DNA of 64,000 nucleotides, taken from contig NZ_JARUND010000001.1 of the NCBI RefSeq assembly GCF_036898825.1, positions 4,774,001 through 4,838,000 on the forward strand, in the 5' to 3' direction. Each line of letters starts with the position of its first letter. The stretch's first letter is position 1. The position numbers were made by a program, and so were the translations under genes. The DNA comes from Streptomyces sp. B21-083. GTDB lineage: Bacteria > Actinomycetota > Actinomycetes > Streptomycetales > Streptomycetaceae. Below, piece by piece: positions 22,688 to 32,032 of this stretch. The notes beneath the pieces are model-generated. The model made no database searches. It was not told the origin of the DNA and worked only from the letters and a program-made list of their open reading frames with translations.

Positions 22688-23710
22688 CTACGTCGGCAGG
22701 GACTTGAGCCAGTCCACCAGCAAAGCGTTCGTCTCCTCCGGGCGTTCCTGCTGGAGCCAGTGGCCGCAGCCTTCGAGGATGTGGGAGGCGGTGAGGGCCG
22801 GGAGGGTGGTCGGGTAGGCGTTGATCGCGTCGGCCAGCCAGGTGGTGGAGGCGTCCAGGGAGCCGCCGATGAACAGTGACGGCTGCGTGATCGGGGCGCC
22901 GGTGTGGCCGCCTGTCGTCAGATCCTCCCAGTCGCGGTCCATGTTCCGGTACCGGGCCAGCGCGCCGGTCATCCCGGTGCGTTCGAACTCCCCTGCGTAG
23001 AAGTCGAGTTCGCAGTCGGTGAGCCAGGATGGTAGACGGGCCTTGGGGAAGCGTTCCCGTAGGGTTCCCTGGCCGCCGCGCGTCACGAAGTGTGGGTCCG
23101 GGGTGCCCGGTTGGGGCATGGTGTCGGCGGAGAGGGCGGCGTAGAAGCCTGCCAGCCAGCCGCGTACGTCGGGTTCGATCTCCGCCTCGGCCCGGCCGGG
23201 TTCCTGGAAGTAGGAGACGTAGAACTCCTCTTCCTCGCCCCCGATTCGCGCGAAGACCTCGCTGGGCCGGGGGCCGCCGGGCGGGCTGTACGGCACGCTC
23301 AATAGGGCGACCGCGCTGAACACGTCCGGGCGGACCAGAGCGGAGGTCGCGGCGATCGTCGCGCCCCAGTCGTGGCCGACCAGTACCGCGGAACTCTCCC
23401 CGAGGGCGTCCACGACGGCGACGTTGTCGTCGACCAGTTCGAGCATCCGGTACGCGTTCGTCGACTCGGGGCGCGAGGAACGGCCGTAGCCGCGTACGTC
23501 GATGGCGACGGCACGGTATCCGGCGGCGGCCAGGGCCGGGAGCTGGTGTCGCCAGGAGTACCAGGACTCCGGGAAGCCGTGCACCAGCAGGACCAGCGGC
23601 CCGGTGCCCTGTTCGACCAGGTGGATACGGCCGGCGGGGGAGGGGACCAGGCGGTGGGTGAAGGAGTGGGTCAGGGGGTGGATCAGGGGGTGCGGGGGCG
23701 GGTGCGGCAC
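22688..23710 (-). CDS. Alpha/beta hydrolase, epoxide-hydrolase-like
   Basis: 340 aa from GTG 23710, preceded by ACGGAGG. The oxyanion loop HGFPESWYSW (near 45-55), nucleophile elbow GHDWGA (Asp at about residue 117), and the terminal His in ILEGCGHWLQQERPEE fit the soluble epoxide hydrolase / haloalkane dehalogenase clan. The cap region holds tyrosines (EEFYVSYFQEPGRAEAEIE) as expected for epoxide hydrolases, which hydrate epoxides to diols. The N-terminus is a His/Pro repeat (HPPPHPLIHPLTHSFTHR) from a short tandem DNA repeat, so a start further in is possible. Convergent with the GNAT gene. Confidence 0.85.
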   Translation of the reverse strand: MPHPPPHPLIHPLTHSFTHRLVPSPAGRIHLVEQGTGPLVLLVHGFPESWYSWRHQLPALAAAGYRAVAIDVRGYGRSSRPESTNAYRMLELVDDNVAVVDALGESSAVLVGHDWGATIAATSALVRPDVFSAVALLSVPYSPPGGPRPSEVFARIGGEEEEFYVSYFQEPGRAEAEIEPDVRGWLAGFYAALSADTMPQPGTPDPHFVTRGGQGTLRERFPKARLPSWLTDCELDFYAGEFERTGMTGALARYRNMDRDWEDLTTGGHTGAPITQPSLFIGGSLDASTTWLADAINAYPTTLPALTASHILEGCGHWLQQERPEETNALLVDWLKSLPT

Positions 23711-24146
23711 GGGATTGCCTCCGTACGTCGTCGTGGGCTGCCGTGTCGGCGGGTCACCGGCAATCGTGCGGGGGCCGGTGCGGCGTACGCGAGGTCTGTT
23801 GCCGGTTCGGCAAACCGGCGCACCGGAACCCGGAAACGCGCGTTCCGGTGACGTGTGCTCAGGCGGGCCCCGCGCTCTTCCAAAAGAAACGTGGGAGAGA
23901 AAGAAACCCACCAAGCCCCACCTTCCCTCCCGTCAGCCGGAGCGGCGACGGCAGTCGCTTCCGCGCAAACTCACTCCCCCGAGTGAACATCACCAACTCA
24001 GCTGGATCTGTGCCCGGTTGCCTGCCTTACGCTCAGCGCAGCAGCACCACCACAGACAACCGCTGACGGCGGACATACGACGGCCCTCGCCGGGACTGGC
24101 ATCCCACTGCGAGGGCCTGACCACCAAGGAAGAAGAAGACTTCCCG
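23711..24146. other. Intergenic region with two inverted repeats
   Basis: 436 bp between divergent genes. It contains TCACTCCCCCGAGTGA (23971-23986), a perfect 6-bp inverted repeat with a CCCC loop, about 160 bp before the HTH gene, and a GC-rich stem around 23800 (GCCGGTTCGGCAAACCGGC). I see no gene here. Confidence 0.5.
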
Positions 24147-25049
24147 ATGGATACGCAGAACCCTAGTGCGCCCCCGCGCGCCCGGTCCCGCCCGACGGGC
24201 AAAAACCACCCCCACCGGGGCCCCGATTCCGGCGTTTCCGGCGTCGTCCACGACAACGCCCGCCACAACGACCGCTTCACGGTGATCGGCAACCACCTCG
24301 CCCAGCACCCCGCGCTGTCGCTGCTCGCCATCGGACTGAGCGTCCACATCCAGTCGCTGCCCCCCGGTGCCCGCGTCGACATCAAGACGCTCACCGCCCG
24401 CTTCCCGGAGGGGGCGGACCGTATCGCCGCCGCCCTGCGCGAACTGGAGACCCACGGCTACCTGCGCCGGTCCCGCGAACGCACCCCCACCGGGCGCATC
24501 GTCACCCGCACGGTCTCCTGCAACCGCCCCGGGCACCGGGGCAGCACCGCAGCGGACGACGCGCCAGTACCTCCCACCCGACGCCCTTCCCTGGCGCAAA
24601 AACCGCCGCGCCGCGCCCTGCCCGCCGTACCGCAGCCCTCGTACAAGGGACCAGGTCTCCTCCAGGCCGCCGTCGACCTCCTCATCGGCCTCCGCCGCCA
24701 CGACCCCCGCCTGTTCCTGTCCAGCACCGACGTGGAACACCTGGCGCCCGGCGCCGCTGCCTGGCTGGAACGCGACCTCACCCCGACGGCCGTACAAGAG
24801 GCCCTCGCCTCCGGCCTGCCACCCGAGGACCTACGCCGCCCGGCCGCCCTCCTGGCCCACCGCCTCGCCGCCCAACTCCCGCCCCCGCCACCGCTCCGCA
24901 CACCCGCCGGTCCATCCCCCGTCCGGCACCCCCTCCGGAACTGCGACAACTGCGACCGCGCCTTCCGCTCCCCGGACCCGGGCAACTGCGGCGACTGCCG
25001 CCGGCTGCCCGGGAGATCGACTTTCGAAGGCCTTCACTCTTCAGAGTGA
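24147..25049 (+). CDS. Helix-turn-helix protein with C-terminal zinc-ribbon-like motif
   Basis: 300 aa from ATG 24147, with AAGGAAGAAG upstream. Residues 45-120 form a winged-helix-like unit (FTVIGNHLAQHPALSLLAIG, DIKTLTARFPEGADRIAAAL, YLRRSRERTPTGRIVTRT), a Pro/Arg linker follows, then a helical region (LLQAAVDLLIGLRRHDPRLF) and a C-terminal CDNCDRAF...GNCGDC pair of CxxC motifs suggesting a zinc site. This arrangement is common in streptomycetes, where many paralogues occur; none I know has a defined role. Replication-initiator-like helix arrangement is an alternative. Confidence 0.7.
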   Translation: MDTQNPSAPPRARSRPTGKNHPHRGPDSGVSGVVHDNARHNDRFTVIGNHLAQHPALSLLAIGLSVHIQSLPPGARVDIKTLTARFPEGADRIAAALRELETHGYLRRSRERTPTGRIVTRTVSCNRPGHRGSTAADDAPVPPTRRPSLAQKPPRRALPAVPQPSYKGPGLLQAAVDLLIGLRRHDPRLFLSSTDVEHLAPGAAAWLERDLTPTAVQEALASGLPPEDLRRPAALLAHRLAAQLPPPPPLRTPAGPSPVRHPLRNCDNCDRAFRSPDPGNCGDCRRLPGRSTFEGLHSSE

Positions 25050-25138
25050 TCAACGGCAACTTGGCCGCTACCTGGCTCACCCGCGCCCTCACCGTCAGTT
25101 CCGCTGCGGAGATCTTCGAAGGCGAGTAGTGCGGGCAC

Positions 25139-26251
25139 TCAGCCGATCGCCTGCACGACCAGCACCGTCACGAGTACGCCGATCACGACCGCCGCCGACA
25201 CGATGCCCGCGAGGCGGACGACCTGAGGGCGCGAAGGGCGCCGTACGACCTTGATGGCGTCGGCTTCCGATCGGTCAGGGAACGCGAAGTACACCCAGTC
25301 CGCATCGGAGTTGACGGTGACGCGGGCGAGCGGGAGGTGTCGGAGGGCCACCCGGCGTCGTACCTCACCCTGTTTGCGGGCCAGGTGGGGTTCGACACGG
25401 GCGCGGTGGGTGTCCTCCAGGTCGGCCGGAAGTTTGTCCGTGACGTCCCTCAGCGGGGTGTCGCGCCAGGCGCCTCTGCGGTAGGTCGGCCACCAGAGGT
25501 GGACGGGGGCCGGGTCCCGTTCCCGGTCGGAGGTGACGGGGTGAGTGATGACCGCCTCCGTCCAGGTGGTGAAGAACCCGGTGCCCTTGCACTCCTCGTG
25601 CGCGACGTTCTTCGAGCCACCGCAGCTGTCACAGGGCCGCAGTCCCGTCCCGTCGCAGGCAGGACAGTCCATCGTCCGGCGACCGGCGCACCTGGGACAC
25701 GCCGCGTTGTGCGAGCCGCAGCGCGCGCACTGTACGCGCTGCCCCACCGCGGTCCGGGACGGCGGCCGGTTGCGCGGCCCGCCGGCAGTGCGCGAGCCGC
25801 CGCAGCTCAGGCACGTCTCCGGACCGCCCTTGCCCCCGCCTCTGCCCCCGCTTCCACTCCCGCCCCCGCAGCCGGTGCACGTCACCTTCTGGACGCAGTC
25901 CTGTCTGCCGTGCCCGCCGCACGACCCGCAGCCCTGTTTGCCACCCTTGCAACCCGTGCACGGAACCTCGGCGACCGAGCCGGCCAACACCAGTTCCACC
26001 GGCGGTGAGGGGGCGAAGCCAGGGGGCACCGGGACGACATGCGTGGCGAGGTCGGTGTAGGTCGGCCGCTTGGAGATCTGCCTCAGCTTCTTTCCCGGCA
26101 TACTCCGCGGCCCGGCCTTGCCCCGCTCCTCGAACCGCCGCTCGATCCGGAAGCCGAGCAACGGCCGCCGCGACAGCTCGGCCGTACCGGGAGCCACCAG
26201 CCGTACCGGGTCGCCGCGCCCGGAGAGGTAGCTCTCAACGGCCCGGAGCAT
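25139..26251 (-). CDS. CxxCxGxG-repeat (DnaJ zinc-finger-like) protein with C-terminal membrane anchor
   Basis: 370 aa from ATG 26251 (MLRAVESYLSGRGD). A 100-residue N-terminal part is followed at about 105-245 by many cysteine motifs: CTGCKGGKQGCGSCGGHG, CTGCGGG, CLSCGG, CARCGSHNAACPRCAG, CPACDGTG, CDSCGG. These resemble the CxxCxGxG zinc-binding modules of DnaJ, but there is no J domain. A 110-residue alpha/beta part follows and the last ~22 residues (VRLAGIVSAAVVIGVLVTVL) form a tail anchor. The start is unsure: an in-frame TTG at 26272 follows GGGGGGCAGGA. Function unknown; a membrane-tethered zinc protein or thiol chaperone is possible. Confidence 0.7.
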   Translation of the reverse strand: MLRAVESYLSGRGDPVRLVAPGTAELSRRPLLGFRIERRFEERGKAGPRSMPGKKLRQISKRPTYTDLATHVVPVPPGFAPSPPVELVLAGSVAEVPCTGCKGGKQGCGSCGGHGRQDCVQKVTCTGCGGGSGSGGRGGGKGGPETCLSCGGSRTAGGPRNRPPSRTAVGQRVQCARCGSHNAACPRCAGRRTMDCPACDGTGLRPCDSCGGSKNVAHEECKGTGFFTTWTEAVITHPVTSDRERDPAPVHLWWPTYRRGAWRDTPLRDVTDKLPADLEDTHRARVEPHLARKQGEVRRRVALRHLPLARVTVNSDADWVYFAFPDRSEADAIKVVRRPSRPQVVRLAGIVSAAVVIGVLVTVLVVQAIG

Positions 26252-26371
26252 CTCTTCGTCGGACGCGGCCAATCCTGCCCCCCTGGTAAACGATCCAGGA
26301 GAGCAGCGTATGAGCGGACCTGACACCTCATCAAGAGGGCCTCGAATCAGGCCCATTAAGGCATCGGAAAG

Positions 26372-28384
26372 CTAGAGACGCGGCTCCCGTACGACCGCCA
26401 CCCCGCCCGGAGCGACCCGCACCGAGCCGCCGGTCAACGCTTCCCCGGTGAGGAGTTCGGTCGCCCTCTCCGGCACCGCGACCTCGGCCCCGCCGCCCGC
26501 GTGGTCGATGAGGAACAGGAAGTCCGCGTCGGCACCCCGCCGCAGCACCGCCTCCACCCCCGCCGGAGTCGCCCGCACCCCCTCGACACCCGCCTCCGCG
26601 CACATACGGGCGAGCAGCGCGCCCAGTGTCGACGCGTCCGGCCTGGTCGCCAGGTACCAACCGGCGCCCGCACCGAGCGAGTTGCGCGTCACCGCCGGGA
26701 CACCGGTCAACGGACCTTCCGTGTACGACAGCACCGCCTCCGCACCCGGGCTCTCCAGCCGCAGCCGCTCCGACCACAGCGACCCGGTACCGCCGCCGCC
26801 GAGCCCGACTTCCTCGCCCGCCAGCAAGGGGAACAGCTCGTCCGCCCGCACGCCGAGGGCCTCCCGGAACGCGCCGGGATAACCACCTAGCCGCACATGG
26901 CAGTTGGCGTCCACGGCACCGCTGTGGAAACCGACGGCCAGCGTGCCGCCGCGCTCCGCGAAGCCCGTGAGGTTCGCCGCACCCTCGTCGTCGACCAGGT
27001 ACAGGGAGGGAACGAGTACCAGCCGGTACCCCTCCAACTCCGCGTCCGGCCGTACGAAGTCCACCGCCACGCCCGCCCGCCACAGCGGCTCGTACCAGTC
27101 CCGTACGAGATCCAGGAAGCGGAGTTCGCCGTTCGGCTGGGAGGGGAGTTCCAGTGCCCAACGGGCGTTCCAGTCCCAGACGATGGCCACCGACGCGGTG
27201 CCCGTGCTACCGCGCACCTCCGCCAATGTCCGTAGATCCGCGCCCAGTTGGACCACGTCACGCCAGATCTGGCTGTCGGTGCCGGCGTGCGGAAGCATCG
27301 CCGAGTGCCACTGTTCCGCGCCCGCCTTCGCGGCCCGCCACTGGAAGTACGCGATGCCGTCCGCGCCGTGGGCGACATGCGCGAGCGCGTTGCGGCGCAA
27401 CTCCCCGGCCGTCTTCGCCCTGTTGACCGGCTGCCAGTTCACCGCGCCCGTGGAGTGCTCCATCAGGAACCAGGGGCCGCCCGCGAGCGACCGCATGAGA
27501 TCGCCGCTCAGCGCGATGTCGATCTCCGGCTCGGGGTCGGTCGAGCGGAGGTAGTGGTCGTTGGCGACGACGTCCAACTCCGGGGCCCAGCGCCAGTAGT
27601 CGAGGGCGTCGAAGTTGTACATCACCATGAAGTTGGTGGTGGCGGGAGTGGCAGGCGCCGCCGCCCTCAGCACATCCCTCTCCGCCTTGTACAGCGACAG
27701 CAACTCGTCGCTGCAGAAGCGGCGCCAGTCCAGCTGGTGCGCCGGGTTCGGTACCGCGCCCGTCGCGCGGGGCGGGATGATCTCGGCCCAGTCGTAGTAC
27801 CACTGGCTCCAGAAAGTGGTGCCCCAGGCGTCGTTCAGCGCTGCCAGGTCGTCGTCGTAGCGGGCGCGCAGCCAGGTGCGGAAGGATTCGGCGCTTTCGT
27901 CGCAGTAGCAGGCGGGGTTGTGGCAGCCGTATTCGTTGTGGACGTGCCACATGGCGACCGCCGGGTGGTCCGCGTAACGCTCCGCCAGCGCGCCCGCGAT
28001 GCGTAGTGCGGCCTCGCGGTAGGCGGGGCTGGAGGGGCAGAACGTCTGGCGGCTGCCGTACGAGAGTCGTCGTCCGTCCTTGTCGACGGGAAGTGCGTCG
28101 GGGTGGGCGCGGAAGAACCAGGCCGGCGGGGCCGCGGTGGGTGTGGCGAGGTCGGCGGCGATGCCGTTGTCGTGGAGGAGGTCGAGGAGGCGGTCCATGC
28201 GGGTGAAGTCGTAGACGCCCTCGGCCGGTTCGAGCAGTGCCCAGGAGAAGATGCCGACGCTGACCATGGTGACCCCGGCCTCGCGCATGAGGCGCATGTC
28301 CTCGGCCCAGACCTCCTCGGGCCACTGCTCGGGGTTGTAGTCGCCCCCGTACGCGATACCGGGGACGGCGAGTTCGCGCTTCAT
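26372..28384 (-). CDS. Beta-galactosidase, GH42
   Basis: 670 aa from ATG 28384 with GGAAG upstream. The A domain (TIM barrel) starts GIAYGGDYNPEQWPEEVW; the acid/base Glu is E151 (MWHVHNEYGCHNPACYCD) and the nucleophile E309 (WFLMEHSTGAVNWQ). The Cys cluster after E151 (CHNPACYC) matches the zinc site of many GH42 enzymes. B (trimerisation) and C domains follow, giving full family length. No signal peptide, so it acts in the cytoplasm on galactosides imported by the co-transcribed ABC transporter. Last gene of the operon, 30 bp after the second permease. Confidence 0.93.
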   Translation of the reverse strand: MKRELAVPGIAYGGDYNPEQWPEEVWAEDMRLMREAGVTMVSVGIFSWALLEPAEGVYDFTRMDRLLDLLHDNGIAADLATPTAAPPAWFFRAHPDALPVDKDGRRLSYGSRQTFCPSSPAYREAALRIAGALAERYADHPAVAMWHVHNEYGCHNPACYCDESAESFRTWLRARYDDDLAALNDAWGTTFWSQWYYDWAEIIPPRATGAVPNPAHQLDWRRFCSDELLSLYKAERDVLRAAAPATPATTNFMVMYNFDALDYWRWAPELDVVANDHYLRSTDPEPEIDIALSGDLMRSLAGGPWFLMEHSTGAVNWQPVNRAKTAGELRRNALAHVAHGADGIAYFQWRAAKAGAEQWHSAMLPHAGTDSQIWRDVVQLGADLRTLAEVRGSTGTASVAIVWDWNARWALELPSQPNGELRFLDLVRDWYEPLWRAGVAVDFVRPDAELEGYRLVLVPSLYLVDDEGAANLTGFAERGGTLAVGFHSGAVDANCHVRLGGYPGAFREALGVRADELFPLLAGEEVGLGGGGTGSLWSERLRLESPGAEAVLSYTEGPLTGVPAVTRNSLGAGAGWYLATRPDASTLGALLARMCAEAGVEGVRATPAGVEAVLRRGADADFLFLIDHAGGGAEVAVPERATELLTGEALTGGSVRVAPGGVAVVREPRL

Positions 28385-28414
28385 CGGTCAACTTCCTGTT
28401 TCGCGGAGGGGCGG

Positions 28415-29326
28415 TCAGCCCTTGTTGGCGCCCAGCGTGAGGCCGCTGACGAACTGGCGCTGGAGTGCGAAGTACACGATCAGGGTGGGGATCGCGGTCA
28501 ACAGGGCACCTGCGGCGACCAGGTTGGGGTCGGTGAAGTACTGGCCGGAGAGGTTGTTGAGGGCCGAGGTGATCGGCATGTTCGTGCCGGTGGAGATGAG
28601 CACGATCGCCCAGAAGAAGTCGTTGTAGATCCAGATGGAGAGCAGGGTGCCCAGGGCCGCCATCGCCGGGCGGCACAACGGCAGCACGATCTGCCAGTAC
28701 ATCCGCCACACCGACGCGCCGTCGACGAGAGCGGCCTCGGTCAGCTCGTGCGGGAGCATCCGCATGTAGTTGGCGAGCACGAACGCGCAGAAGCCCGACT
28801 GGAACGCGATGTGGATGAGGACGAGGCCGAGCGCGGAGTCGTACAGCTTGCCCGAGGCGGTGATCCCGGGAAGGTCGATGAGCAGGTACATGCGGTACAG
28901 CGGGGTGATGATGACCTGCTGCGGGAGCAGGTTGCCGGCCGTGAAGACGAGCAGCAGAGACAGGTTGATCCGGAAGTCGAAGCGGCTGACGTAGAAGGCG
29001 ACCATCGACGACAGGAACAGCGTCAACAGTACCGCCGGTACGGCGATGATCAGCGTGTTCCCGAAGTAGTGCAGCATGTCCGACTGCGTGAAGGCGTTGG
29101 TGAAGTTGGCGAAGCTCAGCTTGTCGGGCCAGGAGACGTAGCCCTTTTTGCTGGTCTCGGCGTACGGACGCAGGGCCGCGAGCATCGCCCACAGCAGGGG
29201 GGCGAGCCACGCCAGCGACATGGTGATGAGGAAAACGTGCAGCAGCACGCGGGCGGGGCGGATGGGGGCGCGTCCCTTCACGGGCCCGTCCGCAGGTCGC
29301 CGCGCGGCCAGGGTGGGAGCGCTCAT
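28415..29326 (-). CDS. Sugar ABC transporter permease 2 (MalG type)
   Basis: 303 aa from ATG 29326, overlapping the previous gene as ATGA. Six membrane segments; the EAA loop ELTEAALVDGASVWRMYWQIVLPLCRPA contacts the ATPase. The C-terminus (LQRQFVSGLTLGANKG) is the normal end for MalG-type permeases. Works with permease 1 and the lipoprotein at 30318 as an importer of a galactoside; the ATPase must be supplied from elsewhere, as with the shared MsiK of streptomycetes. Confidence 0.92.
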   Translation of the reverse strand: MSAPTLAARRPADGPVKGRAPIRPARVLLHVFLITMSLAWLAPLLWAMLAALRPYAETSKKGYVSWPDKLSFANFTNAFTQSDMLHYFGNTLIIAVPAVLLTLFLSSMVAFYVSRFDFRINLSLLLVFTAGNLLPQQVIITPLYRMYLLIDLPGITASGKLYDSALGLVLIHIAFQSGFCAFVLANYMRMLPHELTEAALVDGASVWRMYWQIVLPLCRPAMAALGTLLSIWIYNDFFWAIVLISTGTNMPITSALNNLSGQYFTDPNLVAAGALLTAIPTLIVYFALQRQFVSGLTLGANKG

Positions 29327-30321
29327 GCCCGCCGCTCCTTCCGGAAGGTGCTGATCAGATACGGGATGATCACGATGAGCGAGATCACCAGCAGAACGAC
29401 GGCGATGGCGGATCCGTAACCGATCCGGCTGGACTCGCCGATGATGTTGTTGGTCACGAGGATCGACAGCAACTCGGTGCCCTGGGCGCCGCCGTTGAAG
29501 ACGTACACGAGGTCGAAAGCGCGCAGCGACTCGATGATCGTGACGACCAGGACGATGGTGTTGGTGGGGCGCAGGGTGGGGAAGATGACGTTCTTGAACG
29601 TCTGCCACTCGTTGGCGCCGTCCAGCGAGGAGGCCTCGCGCAGGGACGGGTCCACCCCCTTCAGACCGGCCAGGTAGAGGATCATCATGTAGCCGGTGTG
29701 CCGCCAGCAGGCAGCCACCAGGACGGCCCACAGGTTGAGGTTCGGGTCGCCGATCCAGTCGATGTAGTGGCCGGGCTTGTTGGCGCCGATCAGGCTGTTG
29801 ATCAGGCCCGTGTCCGGGTTGTAGACCAACTGCCAGACGAAGCCCGTGACCGCCAGCGAGACGACGACCGGGAGGAAGAACGCCGTCTGGTAGACCCGGG
29901 TGAACCGGATGTTCTTGTCCAGTTGCACGGCCAGGAACAGTCCCAGCGGAGTCGGGATCGCGATGAGGACGGCGAACCAGATGATGTTGTGCTGGACGGC
30001 CGGCCAGAACTGCGGGTTGCTGTCGAAGAGTTCGCGGAAGTTCTGCAGCCCGACCCACTTGATGGAGTCGAAGCCGATGCCGTCCCAGGTGGTGAAGGCC
30101 AGCGCGACCGAGGCGAAGGCCGTCACCCACACGAGGGCGATGTGCAGGAAGGTCGGCAGGCCCGCCATGAAGCCGAGGGCGATCCTGTCCTTGCGGGTCA
30201 GCAGCCTGCGGTGACCGTAGGGCGGCTTGCGGCTCGCCGGGGACGAGGGGGCGCGGCTACCGCCCGGAGGCGGCACGTCGGCCGCCCCCGGGATCACGGG
30301 AATCGAATCGGAGGTGCTCAT
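29323..30321 (-). CDS. Sugar ABC transporter permease 1 (MalF type)
   Basis: 332 aa from ATG 30321, overlapping the binding-protein gene as ATGA. A ~45-residue Pro/Ser-rich cytoplasmic lead precedes six membrane segments. The EAA loop is SLREASSLDGANEWQTFKNV. A long periplasmic-side loop around NSLIGANKPGHYIDWIGDPN is typical of the group. Partner of the downstream permease. Confidence 0.92.
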   Translation of the reverse strand: MSTSDSIPVIPGAADVPPPGGSRAPSSPASRKPPYGHRRLLTRKDRIALGFMAGLPTFLHIALVWVTAFASVALAFTTWDGIGFDSIKWVGLQNFRELFDSNPQFWPAVQHNIIWFAVLIAIPTPLGLFLAVQLDKNIRFTRVYQTAFFLPVVVSLAVTGFVWQLVYNPDTGLINSLIGANKPGHYIDWIGDPNLNLWAVLVAACWRHTGYMMILYLAGLKGVDPSLREASSLDGANEWQTFKNVIFPTLRPTNTIVLVVTIIESLRAFDLVYVFNGGAQGTELLSILVTNNIIGESSRIGYGSAIAVVLLVISLIVIIPYLISTFRKERRA

Positions 30322-31628
30322 GAGGAGGCGAAGATCGTCTTCTTCTGGCGCTCGATGGACGAGAGCAGGCTGTCGATGCCCTTGGGATCGCGGATGAACT
30401 TCTGCAGCGCGGGCTGCATCACCGTGGAGGTGAAGTCGGGCCGGCTGTCGCGGTCCATGAACTGGGTGAGGTTCTTGGCGCCGCTGATCATCGCGTACGC
30501 CTTCTTCTGGATGGCCGTGTACGACGAGGTGTCGGCGGTGGAGGAGGCGGCGACGACGCTCGGGTCGGCCTTGAGGTAGATCTCCTCGGCCTCCGGAGTT
30601 CCCAGGAACTCCAGCAGCTGGACGGAACCGGCTTTGTTCTTCGGGGACTTGCTGAGCATGAAGCCGTCGGTGGGCGCCTCGACCGTGTCCTGCCCGAAGG
30701 AGGGGTCGATCTCCGGGAAGGCGAAGAAGTCGAGGTCCTCGAGATCGGTCGCATTCGTGAACTGCTGGCCGACGAAGGTGCCCAGCAGGTACATGCCGGC
30801 CTTCTTCGACACGAGCGTCTGCGCCGCGTCCTGCCAGGTGCGACCTGTCGATCCCTCCTGGCTGTAGGGGAGAATTTCGGCCCAGTTGTCGAACGTGGCG
30901 CGAACCTTGGCGTCGGTCCAGGATGCCTTTCCGGCCATCAGCTCGACGTGGAAGTCGTAGCCGTTGGTACGGAAGTTGATCTGGTCGAAGGTGCCGAGGG
31001 CGGGCCAGGCGTCCTTGTCGCCGAAGGCGATCGGGACCAGGCCGTCCTTCTTCATCTGCTTGCACAGCGCGATGAACTGCGCCCAGGTGGTGGGCACCTG
31101 GTAGCCGTGCTCCTTGAAGACGCTCTTCCGGTAGAACATCGCCCACGGGTACGTGTACAGCGGCACGAAGTAGTACTTGCCGTCCGCGCCCTTGCTCAGC
31201 TGCTTCATCGCGTCGGGGAAGTTGCCCCCGATCTTCTGCCACACGTCGTCGATCGGGGTCGCCAGGCCCTTGCCCGCGAAGAACTGCATGCGGTAGCCGG
31301 CGAACCAGGTGAACACGTCGTCCGGGGTGCCCTGGAGGTAGGAGTTGATCTGCTCCTGGAACGTGTTGTGGTCCTTGGTGTTCACGTCGACCTTGATGCC
31401 GGTCTTCTTCGTGAACGCCGCGTAGATCTCGGCGAAGGCCTTCTTCGGCACGGCGTCCGACGAGTTCGAGCCCAGGGTGACGGTCTTCGCGTCGGAACCC
31501 GAGTCGCTGCCGCCGCAGGCGCTCAGCAGCGGAACGGCAGCGCCGAGCGCCGCCGCGCCGCCGACGCCGCGCAGGAGGGTGCGGCGGCTCGGACCCGGGA
31601 CGGACAGACCGGAGGGTGTGTGGTGCAT
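30318..31628 (-). CDS. Sugar-binding lipoprotein of ABC importer
   Basis: 436 aa from ATG 31628 with AGGAG upstream. Signal has a twin-arginine-like motif (SRRTLLRG, residues 14-21) and a lipobox LLSAC with the acylated C38, so the protein is anchored outside the membrane and may use the Tat route. The mature part is a family 1 solute-binding fold (AFTKKTGIKVDVNTKDHNTF, PLYTYPWAMFYRK, GTFVGQQF). First gene of the four-gene operon with two permeases and a GH42 enzyme, so a galactoside or galacto-oligosaccharide ligand is likely. The leader from 31629 carries the promoter. Confidence 0.92.
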   Translation of the reverse strand: MHHTPSGLSVPGPSRRTLLRGVGGAAALGAAVPLLSACGGSDSGSDAKTVTLGSNSSDAVPKKAFAEIYAAFTKKTGIKVDVNTKDHNTFQEQINSYLQGTPDDVFTWFAGYRMQFFAGKGLATPIDDVWQKIGGNFPDAMKQLSKGADGKYYFVPLYTYPWAMFYRKSVFKEHGYQVPTTWAQFIALCKQMKKDGLVPIAFGDKDAWPALGTFDQINFRTNGYDFHVELMAGKASWTDAKVRATFDNWAEILPYSQEGSTGRTWQDAAQTLVSKKAGMYLLGTFVGQQFTNATDLEDLDFFAFPEIDPSFGQDTVEAPTDGFMLSKSPKNKAGSVQLLEFLGTPEAEEIYLKADPSVVAASSTADTSSYTAIQKKAYAMISGAKNLTQFMDRDSRPDFTSTVMQPALQKFIRDPKGIDSLLSSIERQKKTIFASS

Positions 31629-32032
31629 GACGGCTCCTGAGGACAGACCCCCCGAAACGGGGAGCAAGGTCACGACTACGCTGGGTCCATGCTGATCTAA
31701 AACGACCAGAAATCAACTTGACCGAACATCGTGGCGGCAATAACAGCCCCTTGTTCGACCCCTCGTCAAGAGGTGGAGTCCGCCGTTCCTGAAACGTGAT
31801 GGACGCCAGGACGTGAAGCTTTGCTAACAGACAGATGGCGAACGCGCGACGCAAATCCTCGCCTCAGCCGTTCGGCCAGGGCGTACGCCGCCCCAGAGCA
31901 CGAATGGTGACCTTTCGGCCGAGGCGGGCGGACCCGCCCGCAAACGACATTGGTGACGATCACGCCAGGCGACTCGTCAGCCGACGCGTCAGGTGATCGC
32001 GCCACGTCAGCCGCAGCCGGCAGGAGCCCGCC
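31629..32032. other. Divergent intergenic region upstream of the sugar operon
   Basis: About 400 bp. AT-richer sequence around 31690-31750 probably holds the operon promoter. I looked for a LacI-type palindrome and found none that is convincing. No gene seen. Confidence 0.4.

Noticed and set aside
31629..32032. LacI-type operator for the galactoside operon
   Set aside because: Scanned for a CG-centred palindrome near the promoter; no inverted repeat longer than chance was found.
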